From assembly GCF_947489365.1 (NCBI RefSeq), contig NZ_CANLDB010000006.1, positions 230,756 to 294,755 on the forward strand: DNA of 64,000 bases, read 5' to 3'. This DNA is from an uncultured Nocardioides sp. Lineage in GTDB: Bacteria; Actinomycetota; Actinomycetes; Propionibacteriales; Nocardioidaceae. Numbering within the stretch: position 1 is the first letter of the stretch; the number at the start of each line of letters is the position of its first letter. A program made the translations under genes and the position numbers. Below are positions 16,572 through 25,400 of this stretch, piece by piece. The notes under the pieces are model-generated. The model saw only the letters and a program-made list of their open reading frames with translations, did no database searches and had not been told where the DNA came from.

Positions 16572-17930
16572 TCAGAACGGCCAGTTGGTGGTGACCTGCT
16601 TGACGATCTCGTTGATCATCAGCCCGGCGAAGAGCAGGGCGCAGACGGCCATCCCGGTGTTCGACAGCCAGCCGTTGCGCCACTCGGCGGGCACGATGCC
16701 GTCGGTCGCCGCCCGGGGGTCCACCTCGGCGGCGATCGACGGGTCCGGCTCGTTGAGCGGAGCTTCCTTGCCGGCGCCCTTCCGGTTCAGCAGGATCAGC
16801 AGCGTGACGGCGAGGAACGGCATGAAGAACGCGCCGAGGACGCCGTACGCGAGGATCAGGCCGACCGGCTGGCCGAGCAGCAGGAGCAGCATCGGCGGGA
16901 AGGTCAGCCACAGCAGGTAGATCCGGAACCACTTGCCGCCCGTGCGGGTGTCGGGGTGTCCGGAGCGCAGGCCGCGGAGGTTGCCGATGAAGTCGGCGAA
17001 CATCAGGCTCACCCCGCTCCACACCCCGATCAGCGAGCTGAACGACGCGGCGAAGAAGCCGACGAGGAAGACCACGCCGTACGTCTCGCCGTAGCGGTCG
17101 GTGAGGACGTCGCCAATCTGGATCAGGCCCTGGTCACCCGTGTCGATCGCGATGCCGGCGGAGTAGAGCAGCTCGGCGCCGACCACGAGCATCCCGACGA
17201 CGAACAGGCCGGTCATCGCGTACGCCGCCCCGTTGTCGAGCCGCATGATCCGCATGAAGCGCGGGGTGGACCAGCCCTTCTCGCGCAGCCAGTAGCCGTA
17301 GGCCGCGAGCGTGATCGTGCCGCCCACGCCACCCATGACGGTCAGCGCGTAGACGATCGACCCGTCCGGCAGCGTCGGCACGAGGCCGGTGAGCACCTCA
17401 CCGAGATTCGGCAGCGTGAGGATCGCGGCACCCATGACGGCGACGAACATGATCCCGATCAGGACCGCCATGATCTTCTCGAACGAGTGGTAGGTCCCGA
17501 ACCACACCATCGCCAGCCCGAGCAGGCCGGTGACGACCGCGACGGCGCTGAGGTTGAGCGACGGGAACAGGGCGACCACCGGCAGCGCGGACGACGACAT
17601 CGCCGTGGCGCCGTACACGAAGCCCCAGATCATGATGTACGGCGCGAAGTAGAACGTCGTCCAATTCCCCAGGCTGCGCCAGCCCTCGAAGATCGTGCGC
17701 CCGGTGGCCAGGGAGTACCGCCCCGCACCCTCGACGAGGACCACCTTGATGATCGAGCCGAGGACCGCGACCCACAGCAGGGCGTAGCCGTACATCGAGC
17801 CGGCCACCGCGGTGGCGACCAGGTCGGCGGCTCCGACGCCCGTCGCGGCGACCACCAGGCCGGGCCCGACGACCTTCCAGCGCGGCGGGGCCTCCGCCGC
17901 CGTCCCGTCGTTCTTGTCCAGGTCGGTCAT
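16572..17930 (-). CDS. Nramp-like transporter lacking the canonical metal-binding motifs
   Basis: The protein has 452 residues and about 11-12 membrane helices. The first helix reads GPGLVVAATGVGAADLVATAVAGSMYG, an Nramp-like arrangement, but the DPGN motif that binds Mn/Fe is replaced by GAAD. The helix-6 region (GGTITLAAYGYWLREKGW) lacks the MPH motif. It therefore belongs to a divergent Nramp-related group whose substrate may not be Mn2+ or Fe2+. The ATG at 17930 has GGGAGG upstream; a much longer upstream reading is spurious. It is a single gene. Confidence 0.85.
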   Translation of the reverse strand: MTDLDKNDGTAAEAPPRWKVVGPGLVVAATGVGAADLVATAVAGSMYGYALLWVAVLGSIIKVVLVEGAGRYSLATGRTIFEGWRSLGNWTTFYFAPYIMIWGFVYGATAMSSSALPVVALFPSLNLSAVAVVTGLLGLAMVWFGTYHSFEKIMAVLIGIMFVAVMGAAILTLPNLGEVLTGLVPTLPDGSIVYALTVMGGVGGTITLAAYGYWLREKGWSTPRFMRIMRLDNGAAYAMTGLFVVGMLVVGAELLYSAGIAIDTGDQGLIQIGDVLTDRYGETYGVVFLVGFFAASFSSLIGVWSGVSLMFADFIGNLRGLRSGHPDTRTGGKWFRIYLLWLTFPPMLLLLLGQPVGLILAYGVLGAFFMPFLAVTLLILLNRKGAGKEAPLNEPDPSIAAEVDPRAATDGIVPAEWRNGWLSNTGMAVCALLFAGLMINEIVKQVTTNWPF

Positions 17931-18012
17931 GGGGGCGCCTCCCGATCGGCGGTGCAGGTGGCGGCCCACTATGTCAGCGCGGCGCCGCCCAGTTCGACCA
18001 CCGCGTGCACGG

Positions 18013-18076
18013 AGGACAGGAGAGATCGCCCGGATCAGGCGCAGGAGCGGCAGCTCCGGCGCATCTCTCCTGTCCT
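18013..18076. terminator. Long perfect-stem hairpin overlapping a gene's 3' end
   Basis: A 14-bp perfect stem (AGGACAGGAGAGAT at 18013-18026, its complement at 18063-18076) encloses a 36-base loop with a smaller inner hairpin. The stop codon of the AbiEi/DUF559-like gene lies in the loop, so one arm is coding sequence. It sits between that gene's 3' end and the 5' end of the Nramp-like gene and probably terminates the former. Confidence 0.55.
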
Positions 18077-18904
18077 TCGCGCACTGTCCACGCAGTCGCG
18101 GACCCAGGCGGGCTCCCGGGTGACGTGGTGGTGCCCGAACCGCAGCACCGTCAGCGGCGCCACCGCCATCAGGGTGTAGCGCTCCAGGTCGAGCGCGAAC
18201 TGCTCCGGGTTGCCGTGGTAGAGCCAGCCCTCCGCCTCGACGACCAGCCCCAGCCTCTCGTCGTAGAGGTCCGGGTGGACGTCGATCCCACCCACCCGCA
18301 GCCGGGCCTGGGGGCGGAGGTCGAGACCGGGAATGTCCAGGCACAGCGCGCGGACGGCGGACTCCAGCGGTGACATGGCGAGCGGGGTCGCCGCCGCGGC
18401 CAGTCGCCGGGCCGTTGGCGACCCCGGGCCCCGGAGCGCGGCGGCGGCGTGGACGAGCTCGTCGGGATCGACCACCCCGGTGCGCAGCGCGGAGTCCGCC
18501 ACCGCGAGCGCCTCGGGCGCCGCCAGCCGGGTCAGGCAGTCGAGGACCGTGCGCAACGGCGAGGTGACGGTGCCCTCGACGTCGGCCCAGACGAGGTGCA
18601 CGCCCCGACGGCGCCGCGGGTCCACCCGGCGCTTCGTCGGCACGGCGATCCAGGGACGGTCCGGGGGCACGAGGACTCCCAGCCCGTGCTCGACCGCTGC
18701 CGAGAGGCAGCAGATGGTCCCGGACAGGAGCGTGCGCCGGCGGTGGGCCTCGCTCACGGACGGCAGGCCGTAGCGCCCCCGCCCGAGCGTCTCCACGCGG
18801 CCGGAGGCGACCGCCGCCGCCAGGTCGCGACGACTGACGCGCCCTCGGAGCTGGTCGGCGCGTGCCGTGCCGCCGAGCATCGCGAGCACCTCGTCCGGAG
18901 CCAT
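18035..18904 (-). CDS. AbiEi-like / DUF559-type protein (winged helix plus endonuclease-like fold)
   Basis: The protein has 289 residues. The N-terminus (MAPDEVLAMLGGTARADQLRGRVSRRDLAAAVASGRVETLGRGRYGLP) resembles the AbiEi-type winged-helix antitoxin domain. The C-terminal 100 residues (SPLESAVRALCLDIPGL...GGIDVHPDLYDERLGLVVEAEGWLYHGN) resemble DUF559/Vsr-fold endonuclease-like domains with Asp and Glu at core positions. Such genes are common single genes in Actinobacteria, with unproven nuclease or defence roles. A second, diverged example is at 39419-40390. No partner toxin gene is adjacent. Confidence 0.7.
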   Translation of the reverse strand: MAPDEVLAMLGGTARADQLRGRVSRRDLAAAVASGRVETLGRGRYGLPSVSEAHRRRTLLSGTICCLSAAVEHGLGVLVPPDRPWIAVPTKRRVDPRRRRGVHLVWADVEGTVTSPLRTVLDCLTRLAAPEALAVADSALRTGVVDPDELVHAAAALRGPGSPTARRLAAAATPLAMSPLESAVRALCLDIPGLDLRPQARLRVGGIDVHPDLYDERLGLVVEAEGWLYHGNPEQFALDLERYTLMAVAPLTVLRFGHHHVTREPAWVRDCVDSARRTGEMRRSCRSCA

Positions 18905-18956
18905 GCGTCCAGCCTGCCCCGCCCACGACCGCGGTGCGCGCGGTCGTCCACAGGCC

Positions 18957-20018
18957 TCAGCGCAGGCGCGGCAGCAGGAGGCGGCCGATGCGCTCGACCT
19001 CCCGCTCGTACGGCGTGTCCGAGAGGATGAAGTGGGTGATGCCGAGGTCGCCGTACCGGCCCAGGGCCTTCGCGACGTCCTCGGCGGAGCCGACGAGCCA
19101 GGTGCTGCCGGCGCCACCGCCGCCGTGGCGGGCGGGGGCGACGTACAGGCACTCGTCGAGGACGTCGCCGCGGGCGGCGAGGTCGACGAGCCGCTGCTGG
19201 CCGTACGCCTGGTCACGCCGGGGGTCGCGGGCGAACTCGGCCGGACGCTTCGCCATCCGCTCGACGCGGGCCTCGGCCTCGGCCCAGGCCTCCTCGCGGG
19301 TCTCGCGCACGACGGTCGTGATGCGCAGGCCGAACTGGAGCGGCGGCAGGTCGCGCTCGAGCTCGGTCTCCAGCCCGCGGAGGGTGGCGATGCGCTCGGC
19401 GACGCCCTCGAGGGGCTCGCCCCAGAACAGCTGGACGTCGGCCTCGGTGGCGCCGACGCGGGCGGCGGCGTCGGAGGCGCCGCCGAAGTACAGGCGGGGG
19501 TGCGGTCGCCCCTCGCGGACGACGGGCCGCAGGGCGATCGAGGCGTCCTCGACGTGGTAGTTCTCGCCGTGGTGGGTGACGGACTCCTCGGTCCACAGCC
19601 GGCGCACCAGCCGCATGAACTCCTTGGTGCGGGCGTAGCGCTGGGTCTGGTCCCCCTCGTCGTCGCCGTACTCGGCCTGGTGGTCCTGGCCGGAGACGAC
19701 GTTGACGAGCACCCGGCCCCCCGAGAGGTGGTCCAGCGTCGCGGCCGACGCGGCGAAGTGCCCGGGCTGCCAGTAGCCGGGGCGGATCGCGATCAGCGGC
19801 TGGAAGGTCGTCGTGGCCGCGGCCAGGGCGGTGCCGACCGTGAAGGTGTCCGGACGCCGCCAGCCCGTGCCGATCAGCGCACCGCCCCACCCGGCGTCCT
19901 CGACGCCCTGCGCGAGCGTCGCAAGCCGCGGGAGGCTGTTGTGGCCCTCGACGGTGTCGTCGCCGCGGTGGCCCGCCTCGGCCTCGTTGGGGATGTACCA
20001 GAGGAGCTCGTCGACCAC
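18957..20018 (-). CDS. SsuD-like FMN-dependent alkanesulfonate monooxygenase (LLM family)
   Basis: The protein has 353 residues. It shows the bacterial-luciferase-like pattern: ALIGTGWRRPDTFTVGTALAAATTTFQPLIAIRPGYWQPGHFAASAATLDHLSGGRVLVNVVSGQ, then the KEFMRLVRRLWTEE helix and VSGQDHQAEYGDD loop. This matches the alkanesulfonate monooxygenase group, which releases sulfite from alkanesulfonates using FMNH2. The GTG at 20018 has GGAAGG upstream. A palindrome in the upstream gap suggests control by a repressor. The sulfonate importer is 4.5 kb away, consistent with a sulfur-scavenging role. Confidence 0.87.
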   Translation of the reverse strand: MVDELLWYIPNEAEAGHRGDDTVEGHNSLPRLATLAQGVEDAGWGGALIGTGWRRPDTFTVGTALAAATTTFQPLIAIRPGYWQPGHFAASAATLDHLSGGRVLVNVVSGQDHQAEYGDDEGDQTQRYARTKEFMRLVRRLWTEESVTHHGENYHVEDASIALRPVVREGRPHPRLYFGGASDAAARVGATEADVQLFWGEPLEGVAERIATLRGLETELERDLPPLQFGLRITTVVRETREEAWAEAEARVERMAKRPAEFARDPRRDQAYGQQRLVDLAARGDVLDECLYVAPARHGGGGAGSTWLVGSAEDVAKALGRYGDLGITHFILSDTPYEREVERIGRLLLPRLR

Positions 20019-20035
20019 GGTGTGCCTTCCGTCGG

Positions 20036-20065
20036 GGTTATCCGTACTAAACCAGTACGATAACT
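20036..20065. promoter_or_regulatory. Palindromic operator-like site upstream of the SsuD-like gene
   Basis: GTTATC-CGTACT and AGTACG-ATAAC face each other around AAACC, a dyad with a single-base bulge, in an AT-rich patch unusual for this genome. On the minus strand a TATCGT -10-like element lies inside it. It sits 18-45 bases upstream of the GTG at 20018. Probably a regulator-binding site; which regulator is unknown. Confidence 0.5.
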
Positions 20066-20099
20066 AGGTCCGATGGTGGTGCCGAATCGACCCGCGGGG

Positions 20100-20993
20100 T
20101 CACCCGTCCAGCAGGGCCAGGACCTCCCGCGCGAGCTCGGCGGGCTTCTCCTCCGGCACGAAGTGGCCGCAGTCGGGCAGGACGACGCCGCGCACCCGCG
20201 TGGCCTTGCGTGACAACGACGCCTCGACCTCGGACCCGCGGCCCCACGAGGCGCCCCCACCGACGGCCAGGCACGGGATGTCGAGCGGCGCCAGCGGCTC
20301 GTTGTCGGCGACGTCCTGGCCGATCGCCCGGTAGTAGGCGAAGCCGGCGCGTAGCGCGCCGGGCGTGGTGTAGGTCCGCAAGTACTCCGCCACCGACACC
20401 GCGTCGATCGCGTCGGGGTGGGCGGGGTAGGTCTCGTAGAACCAGCGCACCCACACCTCCTCGCGGCCCGCGACCAGCGCCTCGGGCAGGTCGAGGGTGC
20501 GCAGGAACGCGTGGTGCCAGCGCTGCCCGCCCGCCCCGATGTCGGGGTTGCCGTCGCCGGGGATCGCGACGTCGACGACGGCGAGGTGGGTCGCCGTCCC
20601 CGGGAAGTGGGCGGCGAGCGCGTAGGCGACGGCGCCGCCCCAGTCGTGGCCGACGACGCCGAGCGAGTCGATCCCGAGGTGGTCCAGCAGGGCGCGGACG
20701 TCGCCCGCGACCGTCCGCTTGTCGTAGCCGCCCGCGGGCCGGGTGGTGTCGCCGAGCCCGCGCAGGTCGGGGACGACGCACCGCTTGCCCGCCGCGACCA
20801 GCCGCGGGACGACGTCGCGCCAGCACCACCACGACTGCGGATACCCGTGCAGCAGGACCACCGGCTCGCCGTCCTCGGGGCCGGCCAGGACGTAGTGGAC
20901 GTCCAGCCCGTCGCGCTCGCCCAGCCGCAGCCGGTGGTGGGTCCCACCAACGGTGCTCGCCCGGACTTGGGACCCCGGCCGCTCCTCGTTCAT
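20100..20993 (-). CDS. Alpha/beta hydrolase, epoxide-hydrolase-like
   Basis: The protein has 297 residues. The [13 protein letters not shown] motif supplies the oxyanion HG-P. The nucleophile is Asp in [12 protein letters not shown] rather than Ser, as in epoxide hydrolases and haloalkane dehalogenases. The catalytic His is in [11 protein letters not shown]. Epoxide opening is the family expectation; substrate unknown. The ATG at 20993 leaves a 9-base gap to the divergent pdxS ATG, so their promoters must overlap or lie in each other's coding starts. Upstream in-frame extensions run over pdxS and are rejected. Confidence 0.85.
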   Translation of the reverse strand: MNEERPGSQVRASTVGGTHHRLRLGERDGLDVHYVLAGPEDGEPVVLLHGYPQSWWCWRDVVPRLVAAGKRCVVPDLRGLGDTTRPAGGYDKRTVAGDVRALLDHLGIDSLGVVGHDWGGAVAYALAAHFPGTATHLAVVDVAIPGDGNPDIGAGGQRWHHAFLRTLDLPEALVAGREEVWVRWFYETYPAHPDAIDAVSVAEYLRTYTTPGALRAGFAYYRAIGQDVADNEPLAPLDIPCLAVGGGASWGRGSEVEASLSRKATRVRGVVLPDCGHFVPEEKPAELAREVLALLDG

Positions 20994-21002
20994 CCTGGGA
21001 GT

Positions 21003-21902
21003 ATGAGCACCGACAGCGGCACCGACACCAGCACCTCCCGCGTCAAGCGCGGCCTCGCCGAGATGCTCAAGGGCGGCGTGATCATGGACGTCGTCACACC
21101 CGAGCAGGCGAAGATCGCCGAGGACGCCGGCGCCGTCGCGGTCATGGCGCTCGAGCGCGTCCCCGCCGACATCCGCGCGCAGGGCGGCGTGGCCCGCATG
21201 AGCGACCCCGACATGATCGAGGGCATCATCGGCGCGGTCTCGATCCCGGTGATGGCGAAGGCCCGCATCGGACACTTCGTCGAGGCCCGCGTCCTGCAGA
21301 GCCTCGGCGTCGACTACATCGACGAGTCCGAGGTGCTGACCCCCGCGGACTACGCCCACCACATCGACAAGGCCGGCTTCCGGGTGCCGTTCGTGTGCGG
21401 CGCCACCGACCTCGGCGAGGCGCTGCGCCGCCTCAGCGAGGGCGCGGCCATGATCCGCTCGAAGGGCGAGGCCGGCACGGGCGACGTCTCGAACGCGACG
21501 ACCCACATGCGGACGATCCGCTCGCAGATCGCCCGCCTCGCCGCCATCCCCGCCGACGAGCTGCACGTCGCCGCGAAGGAGCTCGGCGCGCCGTACGACC
21601 TGGTCGCCGAGGTGGCCCGCACCGGCACGCTCCCCGTCGTCCTCTTCACCGCCGGCGGGATCGCGACCCCGGCCGACGCGGCGATGATGATGCAGCTCGG
21701 CGCGGACGGCGTCTTCGTCGGCTCCGGCATCTTCGCCTCGGGCGACCCCGTCGCCCGCGCGGCCGCGATCGTGCAGGCGACGACCTTCCACGACGACCCC
21801 GACGTCATCGCGAAGGTCTCCCGCGGGCTCGGTGCGGCGATGGTCGGCATCAACGTCGACGACCTCCCGGTCGCGCACCGCCTCGCCGACCGCGGGTGGT
21901 GA
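21003..21902 (+). CDS. pdxS: Pyridoxal 5'-phosphate synthase subunit PdxS
   Basis: The 299-residue TIM-barrel synthase builds PLP from ribose 5-phosphate, glyceraldehyde 3-phosphate and ammonia. Conserved segments: [45 protein letters not shown], the Lys in [11 protein letters not shown], and [11 protein letters not shown]. Near full family length and very well conserved. A GGGAG ribosome site precedes the ATG. It overlaps pdxT by four bases (GTGA), coupling synthesis of the two subunits. Confidence 0.97.
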   Translation: MSTDSGTDTSTSRVKRGLAEMLKGGVIMDVVTPEQAKIAEDAGAVAVMALERVPADIRAQGGVARMSDPDMIEGIIGAVSIPVMAKARIGHFVEARVLQSLGVDYIDESEVLTPADYAHHIDKAGFRVPFVCGATDLGEALRRLSEGAAMIRSKGEAGTGDVSNATTHMRTIRSQIARLAAIPADELHVAAKELGAPYDLVAEVARTGTLPVVLFTAGGIATPADAAMMMQLGADGVFVGSGIFASGDPVARAAAIVQATTFHDDPDVIAKVSRGLGAAMVGINVDDLPVAHRLADRGW

Positions 21903-22504
21903 CGGGCCCCGACGGTCCGCTGGTCGGCGTCCTCGCGCTGCAGGGAGCCGTCGCCGAGCACGTCGCCGCGCTGGCGGCGTGCGGTGCCCGCACCCGCGCC
22001 GTACGACGACCCGCCGAGCTCGCCGGCCTCGACGGCCTGGTGCTGCCGGGCGGGGAGTCCACGACGATGGACCTGCTGCTGCGCACCGTCGGTCTCGACG
22101 AGCCGCTGCGGACGGCGATCGCCGACGGGCTGCCCGTCTACGGGTCCTGCGCCGGCATGATCCTGCTCGCCGATCGTCTCGTGGACGGCGTCGCGGGCCA
22201 GCGCACCCTCGGCGGTCTGGACGTCACCTGCCGCCGCAACGCCTTCGGCCGCCAGGTCGACTCCTTCGAGACCGACCTCGACGTCGTCGGCCTCGACGAG
22301 CCGGTGCACGCGGTCTTCATCCGCGCGCCCTGGGTCGAGGAGGCCGGTGGTGACGTCGAGGTGCTCGCCGCGGTCGAGGTCGACGGCGGGACCCGCCCGG
22401 TCCTCGTCCGTCAGGGCCGGGTGCTGGCGTCGGCCTTCCACCCCGAGCTCACGGGTGACCACCGCCTGCACCGGCTCTTCCTCGACGGAGTGGCCCGGGG
22501 CTGA
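21899..22504 (+). CDS. pdxT: Pyridoxal 5'-phosphate synthase glutaminase subunit PdxT
   Basis: The protein has 201 residues. This glutaminase supplies ammonia to PdxS. The PGGESTT loop, catalytic Cys in [12 protein letters not shown], and His-Glu in [13 protein letters not shown] are all present. The GTG at 21899 overlaps the pdxS stop; an alternative GTG at 21896 is one codon earlier. Its stop is 6 bases from the convergent LLM monooxygenase gene. Confidence 0.96.
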   Translation: MTGPDGPLVGVLALQGAVAEHVAALAACGARTRAVRRPAELAGLDGLVLPGGESTTMDLLLRTVGLDEPLRTAIADGLPVYGSCAGMILLADRLVDGVAGQRTLGGLDVTCRRNAFGRQVDSFETDLDVVGLDEPVHAVFIRAPWVEEAGGDVEVLAAVEVDGGTRPVLVRQGRVLASAFHPELTGDHRLHRLFLDGVARG

Positions 22505-22510
22505 GACCCC

Positions 22511-23842
22511 TCAGCGGGCGGGCCACCGGTCGTCGGGACGTTCCAGGCCGTAGTGCTCGCGCAGGGTGCGGCCGGCGTACTCGTGGCGGAACAGGCCGCG
22601 ACGCTGCAGCAGGGGGACGACGTAGTCGACGAAGTCCTCGAGCCCCGCGGGCAGCAGGGGCGGCATGATGTTGAAGCCGTCGGCCGCGCCGCTGGTGAAC
22701 CACTCCTCGATGACGTCGGCGATCCGCTCCGGGCTGCCGGTCACCGTGAAGTGGCCGCGGGCGCCCGCGAGCTTGTCGAGCAGCTCGCGCAGCGTCGGCT
22801 TCTCCGCGGCCACGAAGTCCCGGATCAGCACCGCGCGGCTGCGGGAGCCCTCGACCTGCTCGGCGGGCGGGAGGTCGGCCGGGGTGAGCCGCTGGTCGAG
22901 CTCGAGGTGCGAGAGGTCGGCGCCACCGAAGCGGGAGGAGAGGTGGTGCAGCCCGACGGAGGTCAGCGACAGCTCGCTGAGCTCGCGGGCGAGCTGCTCG
23001 GCCTCGGCGTCGGTCGAGCCCAGGACCGGGGACAGCCCGGGCAGGACGAGCAGGCCGGACTCGGGGCGCCCGTGGCCGCGCACCCGCGCCTTGAGGTCGG
23101 CGTAGAACTCGCGGGCGGAGCCCACGTGCATGTGCGCGGTGAAGACGGCCTCGGCCCACCGGGCGGCGAAGTCCTTGCCCGGCCCGGACGACCCGGCCTG
23201 CACCAGGACGGGGTGGCCCTGGGGCGGCCGCGGGATGTTGAGCGGGCCGCGGACCTGCTGGTGCGGGCCGACGTGGTCGACCCGGCGGATGCGGTCGACG
23301 TCGGCGTACGTGCCGGTCACCGGGTCGTCGACGACCGCGTCGTCGGCCCAGCTGTCCCACAGCGCGGTGACGACCTCCATCACCTCGTGGGCGCGGACGT
23401 AGCGCTCGTCGTGCCCCAGCTCCTCGTCTCGGCTGAAGTTGGCGCCCGCCTCCTTGGCCCAGGAGGTGACGATGTTCCACCCTGCACGACCGCCGCTGAG
23501 GTGGTCGACGGAGGCGAACTGCCGGGCCAGGTTGAAGGGCTCGGTGTAGGTGCTCGACACCGTGCCGATGAGTCCGAGCCGGGTGGTGGCGCCGGCCAGG
23601 GCCGCCAGTGCGGTGATCGGCTCGAGCCCGGCCGTGGCGCGGTTGCCGACGTGCTCGCCCAGGACCAGGTGGTCGGCGAGGAACATCGAGTCGAAGCGGC
23701 CGCGCTCGGCGACCTGCGCCAGCTTCGCGTAGTAGCCGAGGTCGGTCAGTGACTCCCCCGTCGACCGGGGGTGCCGCCAGGAGGCCTCGTGGTGGCCACG
23801 GCCGTGGATGAACAGGTTGAGGTGCAGCTCGCGGGTGCTCAT
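22511..23842 (-). CDS. FMN-dependent monooxygenase, NtaA/SnaA/DmoA group (LLM family)
   Basis: The protein has 443 residues, the length of the nitrilotriacetate/dibenzothiophene-type branch. Typical segments: LNLFIHGRGHHEASWRHP, FDSMFLADHL, EPITALAALAGATTRLGLIGTVSSTYTEPFNLARQFASVDHLSGGRAGWNIVTS. It is the last gene of the ssu-like operon, overlapping the ATPase gene (ATGA). It probably oxidises an imported organosulfur compound so that sulfur is released. The exact substrate cannot be read. Confidence 0.88.
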   Translation of the reverse strand: MSTRELHLNLFIHGRGHHEASWRHPRSTGESLTDLGYYAKLAQVAERGRFDSMFLADHLVLGEHVGNRATAGLEPITALAALAGATTRLGLIGTVSSTYTEPFNLARQFASVDHLSGGRAGWNIVTSWAKEAGANFSRDEELGHDERYVRAHEVMEVVTALWDSWADDAVVDDPVTGTYADVDRIRRVDHVGPHQQVRGPLNIPRPPQGHPVLVQAGSSGPGKDFAARWAEAVFTAHMHVGSAREFYADLKARVRGHGRPESGLLVLPGLSPVLGSTDAEAEQLARELSELSLTSVGLHHLSSRFGGADLSHLELDQRLTPADLPPAEQVEGSRSRAVLIRDFVAAEKPTLRELLDKLAGARGHFTVTGSPERIADVIEEWFTSGAADGFNIMPPLLPAGLEDFVDYVVPLLQRRGLFRHEYAGRTLREHYGLERPDDRWPAR

Positions 23843-24552
23843 GCGGTCTCCCTGAGTCGGGTGGAGGTGTCCTCGTCGACACCGAGGGCGGCGAGGAGGC
23901 GCCGCCTCTCGGCCAGCAGGTCGTCGGCGGTACGAGGGGTCGGACGGTGGTCGAGGACGACGCGGCCGTCCTCCAGGACGAGCACCCGCTCGGCGAGCGC
24001 GAGGGCCTCGTCGACGTCGTGGGTGACGAGGACGACGGTGGGCCGGTGCTCGGCCACGAGCCGGCGCAGCAGCGCGTGCATGCGCAGCCGGGTGAGGGCG
24101 TCGAGCGCCCCGAACGGCTCGTCGGCGAGCAGCAGCTCGGGCTCGCGGACCAGGGCGCGGGCGAGGGCCACGCGCTGCTGCTCTCCCCCGGACAGCGCGC
24201 TCGGCCAGTCCTTCTCCCGTCCGGCGAGACCGACGTCGGCCAGTGCCGTCGCCGCGGCATCGCCGACGCCGTCGCCGCGCAGCCCGAGGGTCACGTTGTC
24301 GGCGACCGAGGCCCAGGGGAGCAGCCGGGAGTCCTGGAAGAGGACCGAGCGGCGCGCGGGCACCTGGATCCGTCCGTCGCCGGCGACGTCCCCGTCGAGA
24401 CCTGCGAGGGCCCGCAGCAGGGTCGACTTGCCCGATCCGGACCGACCGATCAGGCAGACGAACTCCCCCTGCTCGATGTCGAGGCCCGCGACGTCGAGCA
24501 CGGTCCTGGGCCCGTAGCTGCGGGTCAGGTCACGCAGGCGCACCGCACTCAT
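23839..24552 (-). CDS. ABC transporter ATPase, SsuB/TauB type
   Basis: The protein has 237 residues. Walker A is GRSGSGKST, the Q-loop VLFQDSRLLPW is typical of nitrate/sulfonate importers, the signature is LSGGEQQR, Walker B is LLLADEPFGALD, and the switch is VTHDVDEAL. It energises the sulfonate importer. The ATG overlaps the permease stop and its own stop overlaps the monooxygenase start, each as ATGA. Confidence 0.93.
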   Translation of the reverse strand: MSAVRLRDLTRSYGPRTVLDVAGLDIEQGEFVCLIGRSGSGKSTLLRALAGLDGDVAGDGRIQVPARRSVLFQDSRLLPWASVADNVTLGLRGDGVGDAAATALADVGLAGREKDWPSALSGGEQQRVALARALVREPELLLADEPFGALDALTRLRMHALLRRLVAEHRPTVVLVTHDVDEALALAERVLVLEDGRVVLDHRPTPRTADDLLAERRRLLAALGVDEDTSTRLRETA

Positions 24553-25400
24553 GAGCCCATCCCCTTCCGGTAGGACAGCGCTCGGCCCTGGACGACGCGC
24601 ACCAGCGCGTCGGAGGCGAGGCCCAGCACGGCGTAGATGACGAGGCCGACGACGATGACGTCGGTCTGCCCGAAGTCGCGGGCGCGGTTCATGACGTAGC
24701 CGATGCCCTCGGTGGCGTTGATCTGCTCGAGGACGACGAGCGAGGTCCAGCACATCGTCACGGCGAGCCGCAGGCCGGTGAGGAAGCCGGGCAGGGAGCC
24801 CGGCAGCGCGATGCGGCGGATGAACTCCGCGCGGCCGACGTCGGTGGTCTGGGCGAGCTCGACGTACCGCTGGTCGATGCTGCGCAGGCCGGCGTGGGTG
24901 TTGAGGTAGATCGGCACCAGCACCGCGGTGGCGATGACGGCGACCTTCATGGTCTCGCCGATGCCGAGCCAGAGGATGGCCAGCGGGATCAGCGCGAGGG
25001 TCGGGATCGCCCGCTTGATCTGCACGAGGCTGTCGACCGCGGCCTCGCCGCTGCGGGTGAGGCCCGAGAGCAGCGCGAGGCCCAGGCCGAGCGCCACCCC
25101 GATGCCGAGGCCGAGGTAGGCGCGCCGGGCGGAGGCCGCGACGTGCGGCAGGAGCTCACCGGTGGTGAGCATCTCCCACCCGGTGGTGACGGCGGTGAGC
25201 GGCGAGGCGAGCTGCTGCTCGGGCAGCAGGCCGGTCGAGGAGGCGACCTGCCACACCACGAGGGCGACCAGCGGGCCGATCCCGAGGCCCAGCGCGCCGA
25301 GCTGACGTGGGGCCAGCCGTCGCAGCCGGACGTGGGAGTCCGCGCCGGCCAGGGCGTCGTGGCGGACCTCGGGCGCGGGACGGATCGGGGTCGTGGTCAT
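24549..25400 (-). CDS. ABC transporter permease, SsuC type
   Basis: The protein has 283 residues with six membrane helices after a hydrophilic start of about 35 residues. The coupling-helix (EAA) region is YVELAQTTDVGRAEFIRRIALPGSLPGFLTGLRLAVTMCWTSLVVLEQ, typical of sulfonate/nitrate/taurine permeases. It overlaps both flanking genes by ATGA, in the order binding protein, permease, ATPase, monooxygenase. Confidence 0.93.
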   Translation of the reverse strand: MTTTPIRPAPEVRHDALAGADSHVRLRRLAPRQLGALGLGIGPLVALVVWQVASSTGLLPEQQLASPLTAVTTGWEMLTTGELLPHVAASARRAYLGLGIGVALGLGLALLSGLTRSGEAAVDSLVQIKRAIPTLALIPLAILWLGIGETMKVAVIATAVLVPIYLNTHAGLRSIDQRYVELAQTTDVGRAEFIRRIALPGSLPGFLTGLRLAVTMCWTSLVVLEQINATEGIGYVMNRARDFGQTDVIVVGLVIYAVLGLASDALVRVVQGRALSYRKGMGS

